A program made the translations under genes and the position numbers. Below are positions 50,903 to 59,225 of a stretch of DNA of 64,000 nt, in pieces. How positions within the stretch are numbered: the first letter of the stretch is position 1; every line of letters begins with the position of its first letter. The stretch comes from Rhizobium sp. BK650 (GTDB lineage Bacteria; Pseudomonadota; Alphaproteobacteria; Rhizobiales; Rhizobiaceae). Location of the stretch: positions 248,001 to 312,000 of the forward strand of contig NZ_JACIBK010000005.1 in NCBI RefSeq assembly GCF_014195325.1, written 5' to 3'. The notes under the pieces are model-generated. The model made no database searches. It was not told where the DNA came from and saw only the letters and a program-made list of their open reading frames with translations.

Positions 50903-51907
50903 TCAGAGACCTGCTTTGGCGGCTTCCTTGACAAAGCGGTCGGAAACATAGGGACTGTAGTCCTTCAGAACGGAGGGGATCTTACCCTGCTCCAGAAGGA
51001 AGGCGGAGGTTTCGGCAACTGCCTTTGTCGTACCGCCGCCGAGAAGCTCGCCGCTTGCCTGCTCCTTCAGGCTCGGGAAGGTGTAGCCCTTGAGAAGAGC
51101 TGGCACTTCGTCGACTTTGGCGCCTGTCAGCTTGGCGATCTTCTCAGCTTCCGGCGAGGTCGCGTTCCAGCTATCCGGATTGGCGAGATAGGAGGCGTAA
51201 GCCGCACCCGTCACCTTCACGAAGCCGGTGACGACTTCCGGATGGGCTTCGGCAAATTTCTTGCTGACGATCCAGGCGTCGAAAGTCGGGCCGCCCCACT
51301 TGGCGACGTCGGCGGACGTCGCCAACACGCTGCCGCTCTTCTTGAGCTGCGCCAGGACCGGATCCCAGACGTAGGCGCCGTCGATATCACCACGCTCCCA
51401 GGCAGCGGCAATTTCCGGCGGGCGCAGGTTGAGGATCTGCACCGACTTCGGATCGACCTTCCAATGTTTCAGCGCCGTCAGCAGGCTATAATGCGCGGTC
51501 GAGACGAAGGGGGTCGCGATCTTCTTGCCCTTCAGATCCTCCGGCTTGGCGATATTCTTGACAGCAAGCGCTTCGGCATCGCTGATCAGGCCGACCACAT
51601 AGATCGTCTCGATCGGCAGTTCGCGACTGGCGGCAGCGGCAAGCGGCGACGAGCCGACATAGCCGATATCGATGGAACCGGAAGCGATGGCAGCGATGAC
51701 ATCGGCACCGCTGTCGAATTTCTGCCAATGGATCTTGGCACCGGTTTCCTTCTCATAGGTCCCATCAGCCTGTGGCACGCGCGACGGCTCGACGATCGGC
51801 TGGTAGCCGATATTGAGGGTGAGATCGGCAGCGTGGGCAGCATAGGTGGTGAAGGTGAGGACAGCGGCGGCTGCCGTGCCCAACAGGTTGCGTCGGTTGA
51901 TTTTCAT
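50903..51907 (-). CDS. tauA: Taurine ABC transporter substrate-binding protein TauA
   Basis: A 334-residue periplasmic protein with a signal peptide (KINRRNLLGTAAAAVLTF, cut after AHA near 26). Segments such as KFDSGADVIAAIASGSIDIG, VSTAHYSLLTALKHWKVDP and AAWERGDIDGAYVWDPV match E. coli TauA closely. It binds taurine or similar aliphatic sulfonates. No tauD dioxygenase gene is seen here; the gene across the promoter region is an FMN-type monooxygenase. Confidence 0.93.
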   Translation of the reverse strand: MKINRRNLLGTAAAAVLTFTTYAAHAADLTLNIGYQPIVEPSRVPQADGTYEKETGAKIHWQKFDSGADVIAAIASGSIDIGYVGSSPLAAAASRELPIETIYVVGLISDAEALAVKNIAKPEDLKGKKIATPFVSTAHYSLLTALKHWKVDPKSVQILNLRPPEIAAAWERGDIDGAYVWDPVLAQLKKSGSVLATSADVAKWGGPTFDAWIVSKKFAEAHPEVVTGFVKVTGAAYASYLANPDSWNATSPEAEKIAKLTGAKVDEVPALLKGYTFPSLKEQASGELLGGGTTKAVAETSAFLLEQGKIPSVLKDYSPYVSDRFVKEAAKAGL

Positions 51908-52114
51908 ATCCCTCTCCCGCAATGTTCAACATCATTCCGCCTCGGGAATGTTGGTAGATCATTGTGAAATTCATAGATTTTATAGAGATAGAAAATTTCC
52001 GGAATCGGGCATGAGGGATAAATTGCTTCTAATTTGTGCGGAAGAAGCGGTGGTTTCCCGATTCACCCGACGATTCCAGCAAACGAACGGCAAAAATTTT
52101 CAGGACAGTATCGG
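51908..52114. promoter_or_regulatory. Divergent promoter region between tauABC and the second monooxygenase
   Basis: A 207-base AT-rich gap (for example CATAGATTTTATAGAGATAG near 51972) between genes pointing away from each other. Shared control by a sulfur-starvation regulator of the CysB/Cbl type would make sense, but I could not assign a binding site. Confidence 0.45.
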
Positions 52115-53476
52115 ATGAAGAAAATGCAGATCTACGCCTTCGACATGAACTGCGTCGGTCACATAAACCATGGCATGTGGACGCATCCGCGCGATCGCTC
52201 GGTCAATTATACCGACCTTGATTACTGGGCGGAATTTGCGCGCACCGCCGAACGCGGAAAATTGGACGGCATATTTCTTGCCGATATTGTCGGCGTATAC
52301 GATGTCTATAAGAATAGCCCGGCCCCGGTCGTCGAGACGGGCGCGCAGATCCCTGTCAATGATCCGCTGATGCCGATTTCGGCCATGGCTTTCGTTACGA
52401 AGCATCTCGGCTTTGGTGTCACTGTCAATACGACCTTCGAACCTCCGTTCCTGCTGGCGCGGCGCATGTCGACACTCGATCATTTGACCAAGGGACGCAT
52501 CGGCTGGAATGTCGTGACCGGCTATCTCGACAGTGCCGCCCGCAGCATGGGCTTCGACAAGCTGCCGGAACATGATGTGCGTTATGATGCCGCCGAGGAA
52601 TATCTTGAGATCCTCTACAAGCTCTGGGAGGGAAGCTGGGACGACGACGCAGTGCTGCGCGACAGGGAGCGGGGCATCTTTGCCGATGCGAAGAAGGTGC
52701 GTGCCGTCAGCCACAACGGCCGATTTTACCAGATGGAGGGCATCCATCTTGCCGAACCCTCGCCGCAGCGCACGCCGCTGCTCTTCCAGGCCGGCGCATC
52801 CGCGCGCGGGCAGGATTTTGCCGCCCGCCATGCCGAATGCGTCTTCATTGCCGGGCCGACGCCACAATCGGCGCGCCCGACCGTCGATGCGCTTCGCGCC
52901 AAAACCCAGGCAAATGGCCGCGGCGCTGACGCGATCAAGATCCTGAGCCTGATCACCGTTGTTGTCGCAGAAACCGAAGCCCGGGCACACGAGAAGCTTG
53001 AGGACTATCGCCGGCATGCAAGTGTCGAGGCCTCGCTCGCCCATTATTCCGCCTCCGTCGGCGTCGACTTTTCGAAATATGGGCTTGATGATGTAATCGA
53101 TCAGAGCTCGACCAACGCCAATCAGTCGGCACTGGCGGCGATCACCACGCAGGCGGCAAAGCCGCTCACCAAGCGGCAGATCATCGATCAGATGGTGCTC
53201 GGCAGCCGCATGAAGCCGATTATCGGCTCACCGGAACAGGTCACCGATACTCTGCAGTGCTGGATCGAAGAGGGTGGCATTGACGGCTTCAATCTGGCGC
53301 GCACCGTGGCGCCAGAAAGCCTCAACGACTTTATCGATCTCGTCGTGCCGGTGCTCCAAGAACGCGGTCTGTTCAAGGCCGATTATGCGGAAGGACCGCT
53401 GCGCCGGAAATTGTTCGGCGGCAACGGCCTGCTACCCGCCAGCCATCCCGCCGCGCAGTTCAGATCTCAGCGATGA
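52115..53476 (+). CDS. FMN-dependent monooxygenase, NtaA/SnaA/DszA family (second copy)
   Basis: A 453-residue paralogue of the enzyme at 3339-4739. The matching segments include YAFDMNCVGH, WTHPRDRSVNYTDLDYWAEF, STLDHLTKGRIGWNVVTGYL, LWEGSWDDDAV and PSPQRTPLLFQAGASARGQD. It should use FMNH2 and O2 to cut a C-S or C-N bond. It shares a divergent promoter with tauABC, and an FMN reductase gene lies 3 kb away, which points to desulfonation or sulfur release. The ATG at 52115 was chosen by comparison with the paralogue. Confidence 0.93.
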   Translation: MKKMQIYAFDMNCVGHINHGMWTHPRDRSVNYTDLDYWAEFARTAERGKLDGIFLADIVGVYDVYKNSPAPVVETGAQIPVNDPLMPISAMAFVTKHLGFGVTVNTTFEPPFLLARRMSTLDHLTKGRIGWNVVTGYLDSAARSMGFDKLPEHDVRYDAAEEYLEILYKLWEGSWDDDAVLRDRERGIFADAKKVRAVSHNGRFYQMEGIHLAEPSPQRTPLLFQAGASARGQDFAARHAECVFIAGPTPQSARPTVDALRAKTQANGRGADAIKILSLITVVVAETEARAHEKLEDYRRHASVEASLAHYSASVGVDFSKYGLDDVIDQSSTNANQSALAAITTQAAKPLTKRQIIDQMVLGSRMKPIIGSPEQVTDTLQCWIEEGGIDGFNLARTVAPESLNDFIDLVVPVLQERGLFKADYAEGPLRRKLFGGNGLLPASHPAAQFRSQR

Positions 53477-54120
53477 TCCACGCGGGCGACCAGCCGGTCG
53501 CCCAACCACTGGATGCCGCAGACCAGGACGATGAGCACAACCACGACCGCGATCATCACATTGGTCTCGAAACGCTGATAGCCATAACGGATGGCAAGGT
53601 CACCGAGACCGCCGGCACCGATTGCGCCGGCCATGGCGGATGCGCCGATCAGCGTTACCAGCGTAACGGTGAAGCCGGCGACGATGCCTGGCAGTGCCTC
53701 AGGAACCAGAACCTCGCGGATGATCGTCCAACGATTTCCGCCCATGGCGCGGACCGCATCGATCAGGCCACGATCGACCTCGCGCAGGGAGACTTCGGCG
53801 ATACGCGCATAATAGGGCGTGGCGGCGATGGCAAGCGGGACGATGGCTGCCCAGGTGCCGATCGCCGTGCCGACGATCAATCGCGTCAGCGGGATCAACG
53901 CCACCAGAAGAATGATGAACGGCACCGAGCGAAAGCCGTTGATGACAGAGCCGAGGATGCGGTTGATCCAAGAATTTTCGGCAATGCCGCCCCGGTTCGT
54001 CAGCACCAATGCCAGTCCAAGCGGCAAGCCGGCAACAAGCGAGATGACGCCGGAGGCCGCCGTCATCAGCACCGTCTCCCATAGAGAGCGCAACAGCAGA
54101 TTAATCATGATCGGTGTCAT
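53467..54120 (-). CDS. metI: Methionine ABC transporter permease MetI
   Basis: A 217-residue membrane protein with five to six helices, the size of E. coli MetI. Conserved segments are SVPFIILLVALIPLTRLIVG, ATPYYARIAE and RAMGGNRWTIIREVLVPEAL. Start candidates are ATGs at 54120 and 54108; the first gives the expected length and overlaps metN by about 20 bases. Its end overlaps the convergent monooxygenase gene by ten bases. Confidence 0.93.
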   Translation of the reverse strand: MTPIMINLLLRSLWETVLMTAASGVISLVAGLPLGLALVLTNRGGIAENSWINRILGSVINGFRSVPFIILLVALIPLTRLIVGTAIGTWAAIVPLAIAATPYYARIAEVSLREVDRGLIDAVRAMGGNRWTIIREVLVPEALPGIVAGFTVTLVTLIGASAMAGAIGAGGLGDLAIRYGYQRFETNVMIAVVVVLIVLVCGIQWLGDRLVARVDHR

Positions 54121-55183
54121 AACCAAGCACCTCCACCCGGGCGGACCGGGCCTTTAGAAATTGTTCGACCTTTGCGGCAAGGGTCGCATCGCGTGCCGGA
54201 ACGGCAATGAAGAACCGCGCCACCGGCTGGTTCTGGATATGATCGATGCCGCCATGCACCAGCCGGAAGGAGTGTGGCAGTGCAGCCGACAGATCGGCAA
54301 AGAGTGCGCCCTGCGCCTGCGGACCGGAAAGATCGACGCTGAGGATCGCTTCCGTACCGCCGGCCTGTGACAGGCGCGCGGCAATATGCTCTGGCAACTG
54401 CGGACGGATGCCGCCGAGAAGGCTCTTGGTGATCGTCGCCTGCGGATTACCGAAGACCGACCACACCTGGCCCTCTTCGACGATACGGCCTGCATCGATG
54501 ACCGCGACGCGATCGGCTATGCCGCGCACCACTTCCATTTCGTGAGTGATCAGCAGGATCGTCAGCCCGAGCTTACGATTAATGTCCTTCAGAAGAGCAA
54601 GGATCGAGCGGGTGGTTTCCGGATCAAGCGCCGATGTCGCTTCGTCGGAGAGCAGCAGAGCCGGGCGGGCGGCAAGCGCGCGGGCAATCCCGACACGCTG
54701 CTTCTGACCGCCTGAGAGTGACGACGGGTAGGCTTTGGCCTTGTCGGAAAGGCCGACAAGTTCCAAGAGCTCATGCGCCCGCTTCAACCGCTCGGCCTTG
54801 GCGACCCCTTCGATTTTCAACGGCAGTGCAACATTCTCTTCGACGGTCTTGGCCGACAGAAGATTGAAATGCTGGAAAATCATCCCGATACGACGACGCA
54901 ACGGCTGGAGATCCTGTTCGGCAAGTCCGACGATGTTGCGGCCCTCTATGACGATCTCGCCGCTATCGGCACGCTCCAGACCGTTCAGGCAGCGGATCAG
55001 CGTCGATTTGCCGGCGCCGCTGCGGCCGATAATGCCGAGGATTTCACCTTTCTTCACACTCAGTGAAATGCCGTCGAGCGCGGGTGTGGCGCCGAACCTT
55101 CGCCTGACATTCGTCAGCCGCACCACCTCTTCGGCGTCTGCGGGTCGCGTCTTGATCCCCGAAGCAGAGACAATTGAATTCAT
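54101..55183 (-). CDS. metN: Methionine ABC transporter ATP-binding protein MetN
   Basis: A 360-residue ATPase with Walker A GRSGAGKST, signature LSGGQKQRVGIARAL, Walker B LLSDEATSALD and a C-terminal NIL-type domain (about 280-355) that in MetN binds methionine and slows transport. It works with MetI and MetQ. Confidence 0.94.
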   Translation of the reverse strand: MNSIVSASGIKTRPADAEEVVRLTNVRRRFGATPALDGISLSVKKGEILGIIGRSGAGKSTLIRCLNGLERADSGEIVIEGRNIVGLAEQDLQPLRRRIGMIFQHFNLLSAKTVEENVALPLKIEGVAKAERLKRAHELLELVGLSDKAKAYPSSLSGGQKQRVGIARALAARPALLLSDEATSALDPETTRSILALLKDINRKLGLTILLITHEMEVVRGIADRVAVIDAGRIVEEGQVWSVFGNPQATITKSLLGGIRPQLPEHIAARLSQAGGTEAILSVDLSGPQAQGALFADLSAALPHSFRLVHGGIDHIQNQPVARFFIAVPARDATLAAKVEQFLKARSARVEVLGYDTDHD

Positions 55184-55207
55184 GCTCGTTCCTTCACAAA
55201 CGCTGAA

Positions 55208-55235
55208 GGCGGCCCCGGCAAAGGCCCGGACCGCC
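55208..55235 (-). other. Stem-loop between metQ and metN
   Basis: On the minus strand GGCGG-T-CCGG and CCGG-GG-CCGCC form an interrupted stem. It lies between the metQ stop and metN start and lacks a good T-run. It may set the ratio of binding protein to ATPase, like the hairpin after tauA. Confidence 0.4.
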
Positions 55236-55267
55236 TCATTTTTCGCGCCCCGTAGAGCGCGTCTAAA

Positions 55268-56104
55268 TCAATATGCGCTAAGGCCGGTGCCCTTGTAGAC
55301 CTTATCGAACGCGGCCTTTACCGTATCGTTCTGATAGGAGGATACCAGGGTCTTCACCCAGTCGGCATTCTTGTTCTCTTCTTTCACCGCAATGAAGTTG
55401 CGATAGGGGTTGTCGGCGATCGGCTCCTGCGCGATGCGTTCTGCCGGCGAGAGACCGCTCTTCAGCGCCCAGTCGGTGTTGACGACGCCGGCGTCGAGGT
55501 CATCGATCGAGCGGCCGACGATTCCGGCATCCAGCTCCTTGATCTCGATATTTTTCGGGTTTGCGGCGACATCGGCAATCGTTGCAAGAATACCTGTGCC
55601 GTCCTTAAGCTTAATCAAGCCCTCGTTCTGCAGAACGCGAAGGGCGCGGCCTTCGTTGGACGGATCGTTGGGCACACCGATCACCGCGCCCTCAGGCAGC
55701 TCGGCGACAGACTTGTGCTTCTTGCTGTAAAGGCCAATCGGCCATACGCCGGTATAGCCGACCCGGACGATGTGGTAACCGTTCTGCTTGATCTGGTTGT
55801 CGAGATAAGGCTGGTGCTGGAAGGCATTGGCGTCGATTTCGCCGCGCTCCAGCGCTTCGTTCGGCTGAGTATAGTCGTTGAAGGTGACCGTCTCAATCTT
55901 GAGGCCCTTCTTGGCAGCTTCGCTGGCCACGACCCGCCACACATCCTCGTCCTCGCCGCTCATGATGCCGACCTTGATCGACTTGTCTTCTGCAAAGGAG
56001 GGAGCAGGCGCGGCAAAGGCGAGGAGTGCGGCCGCAGAGGCGGCAACAGCGAGAGCCGCACGGCGCGAGAGAGAAATTGTGCTGAGATTGTTGTTCTTGG
56101 TCAT
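55268..56104 (-). CDS. metQ: Methionine-binding protein MetQ/NlpA family
   Basis: A 278-residue periplasmic binding protein. The signal has two arginines (SLSRRAALAVAASAAALLAF) and no lipobox cysteine, so unlike E. coli MetQ it is probably soluble or Tat-exported. Family segments are VKVGIMSGEDEDVW-like at the start, EIDANAFQHQPYLDN and VGVPNDPSNEGRALRVLQNE. The ATG at 56104 is the start of the signal. Methionine or methionine-derivative uptake is expected. Confidence 0.92.
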   Translation of the reverse strand: MTKNNNLSTISLSRRAALAVAASAAALLAFAAPAPSFAEDKSIKVGIMSGEDEDVWRVVASEAAKKGLKIETVTFNDYTQPNEALERGEIDANAFQHQPYLDNQIKQNGYHIVRVGYTGVWPIGLYSKKHKSVAELPEGAVIGVPNDPSNEGRALRVLQNEGLIKLKDGTGILATIADVAANPKNIEIKELDAGIVGRSIDDLDAGVVNTDWALKSGLSPAERIAQEPIADNPYRNFIAVKEENKNADWVKTLVSSYQNDTVKAAFDKVYKGTGLSAY

Positions 56105-56295
56105 TTTATATCCCGTCTGACTGAATGAGGCCGAGCGCCCCGAGCAGGCGGATAATTGCAAATGCGCTCATTGCGAGCGAAGCACGAACGTCCGATGTCC
56201 TGCCAGCGCCAGAAAAACTCTTGCCGCCTCGCCGATGTCGGCAGGATAAATTTCTATCAAATTTATGGATTAATGTCAGCGTAAAACAACCCTCA

Positions 56296-56321
56296 AACGA
56301 AAACGGCGCCCAATGGGCGCC
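56296..56321 (-). terminator. Rho-independent terminator after the FMN reductase gene
   Basis: On the minus strand GGCGCCC, ATT, GGGCGCC, then GTTTTCGTTT. It lies 26 bases after the reductase stop and separates it from the metQ promoter region. Confidence 0.82.
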
Positions 56322-56346
56322 GCGGTGATCGGTTGCGGGATCACAT

Positions 56347-56907
56347 TCATTCCGCGGCAATCAGAGCAGGACTGATGGCCGGAAAGAAAGCGGAAAGCTC
56401 GGTGATGACTTCTCCGATGCGCTTCGAAAGCTGTTCGGAGGAAACGCGATAGTCGGTGAAATCGCGGTCGGAGGCATAGACGGCCGTCGGCAGCGTGTGG
56501 GCCATGAAGAAACCGAACAGCGGACGCAATTGGTGCTCCACCATCAGCGCATGACGATCGCCGCCGCCGGTCGCAGTGATGACGATCGGCTTGGCCCGCA
56601 GCTCATGCGGGTCGATAAGATCGATCAGATGCTTGAAGAGGCCCGGATAGCTGCCTTTGAAGGTCGGCGCGCCAATGACGAGGATGTCGGCGTTTGCGAT
56701 ATCTGCGATAATTTCCCGAGCGCGGTTGTCGAGGTCGTCGCGACGCAGCGCCTGACCAAGTGACGGTCCGACATCCGCCAGATCATAGATCGTGTTGTCG
56801 AAACCATATTTTTCGGCGGCGAGGCCGGCGATGTTCTCGACCAGCGCAAAGGTTTTCGAGGGACGATTGAAGCTGCCGGCAAGACCGATCAGTTTGGGTG
56901 CAGACAT
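56347..56907 (-). CDS. NAD(P)H-dependent FMN reductase (SsuE/MsuE-like)
   Basis: A 186-residue flavodoxin-fold reductase. The N-terminal phosphate loop is LAGSFNRPSKTF (about 7-18) and the family block is ILVIGAPTFKGSYPGLFKHL. Such proteins give FMNH2 to two-component monooxygenases. This makes it the probable partner of the NtaA/DszA-type enzymes at 52115 and perhaps 3339. AAGGAA precedes the ATG at 56907. Confidence 0.9.
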   Translation of the reverse strand: MSAPKLIGLAGSFNRPSKTFALVENIAGLAAEKYGFDNTIYDLADVGPSLGQALRRDDLDNRAREIIADIANADILVIGAPTFKGSYPGLFKHLIDLIDPHELRAKPIVITATGGGDRHALMVEHQLRPLFGFFMAHTLPTAVYASDRDFTDYRVSSEQLSKRIGEVITELSAFFPAISPALIAAE

Positions 56908-57067
56908 ATGAATTCCTTCCACTATCGCGCCGTCAACGGCTCCATCATAAAGCGGATATTATCCATCAAAATAGTAGATTAAAGAAATGACTATTCGTCT
57001 TCGCCGGAGGCCGGAGAAAAAATGTTCATTCGGATGCAAGGTTGCGCCGCAAGCTTGCCCGGATTCC

Positions 57068-57101
57068 AAAGAGGCACCGAACGGCTTTTCGGTGCCTCTT
57101 T
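57068..57101 (-). terminator. Bidirectional terminator downstream of the Fsr-type gene
   Basis: AAAGAGGCACCGAA at 57068-57081 pairs with TTCGGTGCCTCTTT at 57088-57101 around a six-base loop. The A/T ends give a U-tract on either strand. It lies 14 bases after the minus-strand exporter stop. Confidence 0.88.
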
Positions 57102-57114
57102 CAGAGCACAAAAC

Positions 57115-58317
57115 TTAAACCGCTCGATGTTTTGGGATGCGCGGCAGAAAGATGGTGAACAAGCCGAGCAACGGCAAGTAAGAGCAGATACGATATACAA
57201 AGGCGATGCCGTGGGTGTCAGCAAACTCGCCAAGGAAGGCCGCACCGAGACCGCCTGCACCGAAGGCGAAGCCGAAGAAGACGCCGGCAATCAGGCCGAC
57301 GCGCCCCGGCACCAGCTCCTGCGCGAAGACGACGATGGCGGAGAAGGCCGATGCGAAAACCAGGCCGATGACGACACTCAGCACGCCCGTCCAGAAGAGA
57401 TTGGCATAGGGCAGCAGCAGTGCGAAGGGGATGACGCCGAGGATCGAGAACCAGATGACGAACCGGGCACCGAAACGATCGCCGATAGGTCCGCCGAGGA
57501 AGGTGCCGGCAGCAACGGATCCCATGAACAGGAAGAGCATGAGCTGCGCCTGCTGCACATCGAGCTGGAAGCGATCGATGACATAGAAAGTGAAATAGCT
57601 CGACACGCTTGCCATGTAGACGTTTTTCGTTGCAGTCAGCAGCACGAGAATGAGCAGAGCCCAGACCACCCTGCTTTGCGACAGCGGCAGCGTGCGGCTC
57701 GGCGCCGGCTTGCTGGCATTTTTGCGGCGGTGGCTCATGTACCATGTCCCGACCCAGCTCAGGACCAGCATGCCGATCATAGCGATGCCTGAGAGCCAGG
57801 AGACGCTGTGTTGACCGTTCGGCAATACGACGAAGGCCGCAAGCAGCGGACCGATCGCCTGGCCAGCATTACCGCCTACCTGGAAGAAGGACTGCGCAAA
57901 ACCGTGGCGACCGCCGGAAGCAAGACGCGCGACGCGCGAGGATTCCGGATGAAAGACGGCCGAGCCGAAGCCAATGAGGCTTGCAGCAACCAGGAGCAGC
58001 TCGAAGCTGCCGGCATTGCCAAGCAGGATCAGTCCGCAGAACGTGCTGGCCATACCGACCGGCAACGAATAGGGCATCGGCCACCGGTCGGTGACGATAC
58101 CGACAAGCGGCTGGAGCAGCGAGGCCGTAACCTGGAAGGTCATGGTGAGAAGGCCGATCTGTACGAAGTCGAGGTTGTAATTTGCCTTGAAGAGCGGATA
58201 GAGCGAGGCAAGCAGCGACTGCATGATATCATTGAGCATATGGCAGAAGCTGACTGCCACCAGGATGGACATTGCGGTCTTTTCGAAGCGGGGGGCGCTC
58301 TCGGCAACGGATGCCAT
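57115..58317 (-). CDS. MFS transporter, fosmidomycin-resistance (Fsr) type
   Basis: A 400-residue membrane protein with twelve expected helices. The N-terminus VAVSFCHMLNDIMQSLLASL then YPLFKANYNL and the motif GIVTDRWPMPYSL match the Fsr branch of the major facilitator family. E. coli Fsr exports fosmidomycin; other members carry different drugs or metabolites. GAGGAAG precedes the ATG. Its link to the neighbouring sulfur genes is not clear. Confidence 0.9.
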   Translation of the reverse strand: MASVAESAPRFEKTAMSILVAVSFCHMLNDIMQSLLASLYPLFKANYNLDFVQIGLLTMTFQVTASLLQPLVGIVTDRWPMPYSLPVGMASTFCGLILLGNAGSFELLLVAASLIGFGSAVFHPESSRVARLASGGRHGFAQSFFQVGGNAGQAIGPLLAAFVVLPNGQHSVSWLSGIAMIGMLVLSWVGTWYMSHRRKNASKPAPSRTLPLSQSRVVWALLILVLLTATKNVYMASVSSYFTFYVIDRFQLDVQQAQLMLFLFMGSVAAGTFLGGPIGDRFGARFVIWFSILGVIPFALLLPYANLFWTGVLSVVIGLVFASAFSAIVVFAQELVPGRVGLIAGVFFGFAFGAGGLGAAFLGEFADTHGIAFVYRICSYLPLLGLFTIFLPRIPKHRAV

Positions 58318-58683
58318 GGATCTTCCTCCTGCGCGGCCTGAACCACATCGGGCCGTCGTCGGTTTTGTGTGGGCTGTTATTGAGGCGATCGGGGCTTGGG
58401 AAGAGAATTGTCAGCAGCGGTCGCTGAACAAGCATTTATCGTATGAGGAGAAACGATTACAGCCCAGTTTTAAACGGAGCGGTACGCATCACCGCGATTT
58501 ATGCTTCCGATTTGGCATTTTGGCAGGTCACGCCACTCGCGCTCTTATGATCGCTTCGGGTGAAATGCTGCGCTATGCTGCAGTTCTCAGATCGCTAATA
58601 TGCTATAAGACGAATCGTGGAAAAGCATTAAGATGCCGTCTATACGTCATCGGACTGAAAGCGAAAGAGACAGAAGGTAAGAC
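58318..58683. other. Intergenic region between the Fsr-type and XRE genes
   Basis: A 366-base gap between divergent genes, holding both promoters. No convincing operator, small gene or RNA was seen. The AT-rich part at about 58590-58625 (ATCGCTAATATGCTATAAG) is the best candidate for the XRE promoter. Confidence 0.4.
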
Positions 58684-59139
58684 ATGAACGTCAAAACACC
58701 GAACGCGATTGATACCTATGTCGGCATGCGCATGCGCAAACGCAGGCAGCTTCTCGGCATGAGCCAGGAGCGGCTTGCCGAACAAATCGGTGTTACCTTC
58801 CAGCAGGTCCAGAAATACGAAAAGGGAATCAATCGCATCGGCGCAAGCCGTCTGCAGAAGATTGCCGACGTGCTGCGCATCTCACCGGCCTTCTTTTTCG
58901 AACAGGATGGGCCGGAGGCAGCGAGCTTTGCCGGCCTCGATCTTTCAGCCCCCGTTGATCCGGTCGCGGAATTTCTGCGATCGAAAGAGGGCCTCGTCCT
59001 CAACAGAGCCTTTGCGAAGATCGAGGACCAACGCATCCGCGAGACGATAATTTCGCTCGTCAAGGCGATGGCGCAGGCCGAAAGCAGCGATATTCCATTA
59101 GACCTGACAAGGGTGGAACCAGCCCCCCACACAGAGTGA
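58684..59139 (+). CDS. XRE-family transcriptional regulator
   Basis: A 151-residue protein with an N-terminal Cro/CI-type helix-turn-helix (MSQERLAEQIGVTFQQVQKY then EKGINRIGASRLQKIADVL, about 24-63) and a C-terminal helical region with GLVLNRAFAKIEDQRIRETI. This build is shared by the rhizobial PraR/PhrR-type regulators, which control symbiosis, biofilm and stress genes. Its own target is not known. AAGGTAAG lies before the ATG. Confidence 0.9.
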   Translation: MNVKTPNAIDTYVGMRMRKRRQLLGMSQERLAEQIGVTFQQVQKYEKGINRIGASRLQKIADVLRISPAFFFEQDGPEAASFAGLDLSAPVDPVAEFLRSKEGLVLNRAFAKIEDQRIRETIISLVKAMAQAESSDIPLDLTRVEPAPHTE

Positions 59140-59225
59140 GCGAGCCGCACTGAGGATGGGTTCGCTAGCGAGAAAGCGGCTGCCGCGTCATCCCAAGGTG
59201 GCAACGAGACAATATGCATGCAAGC

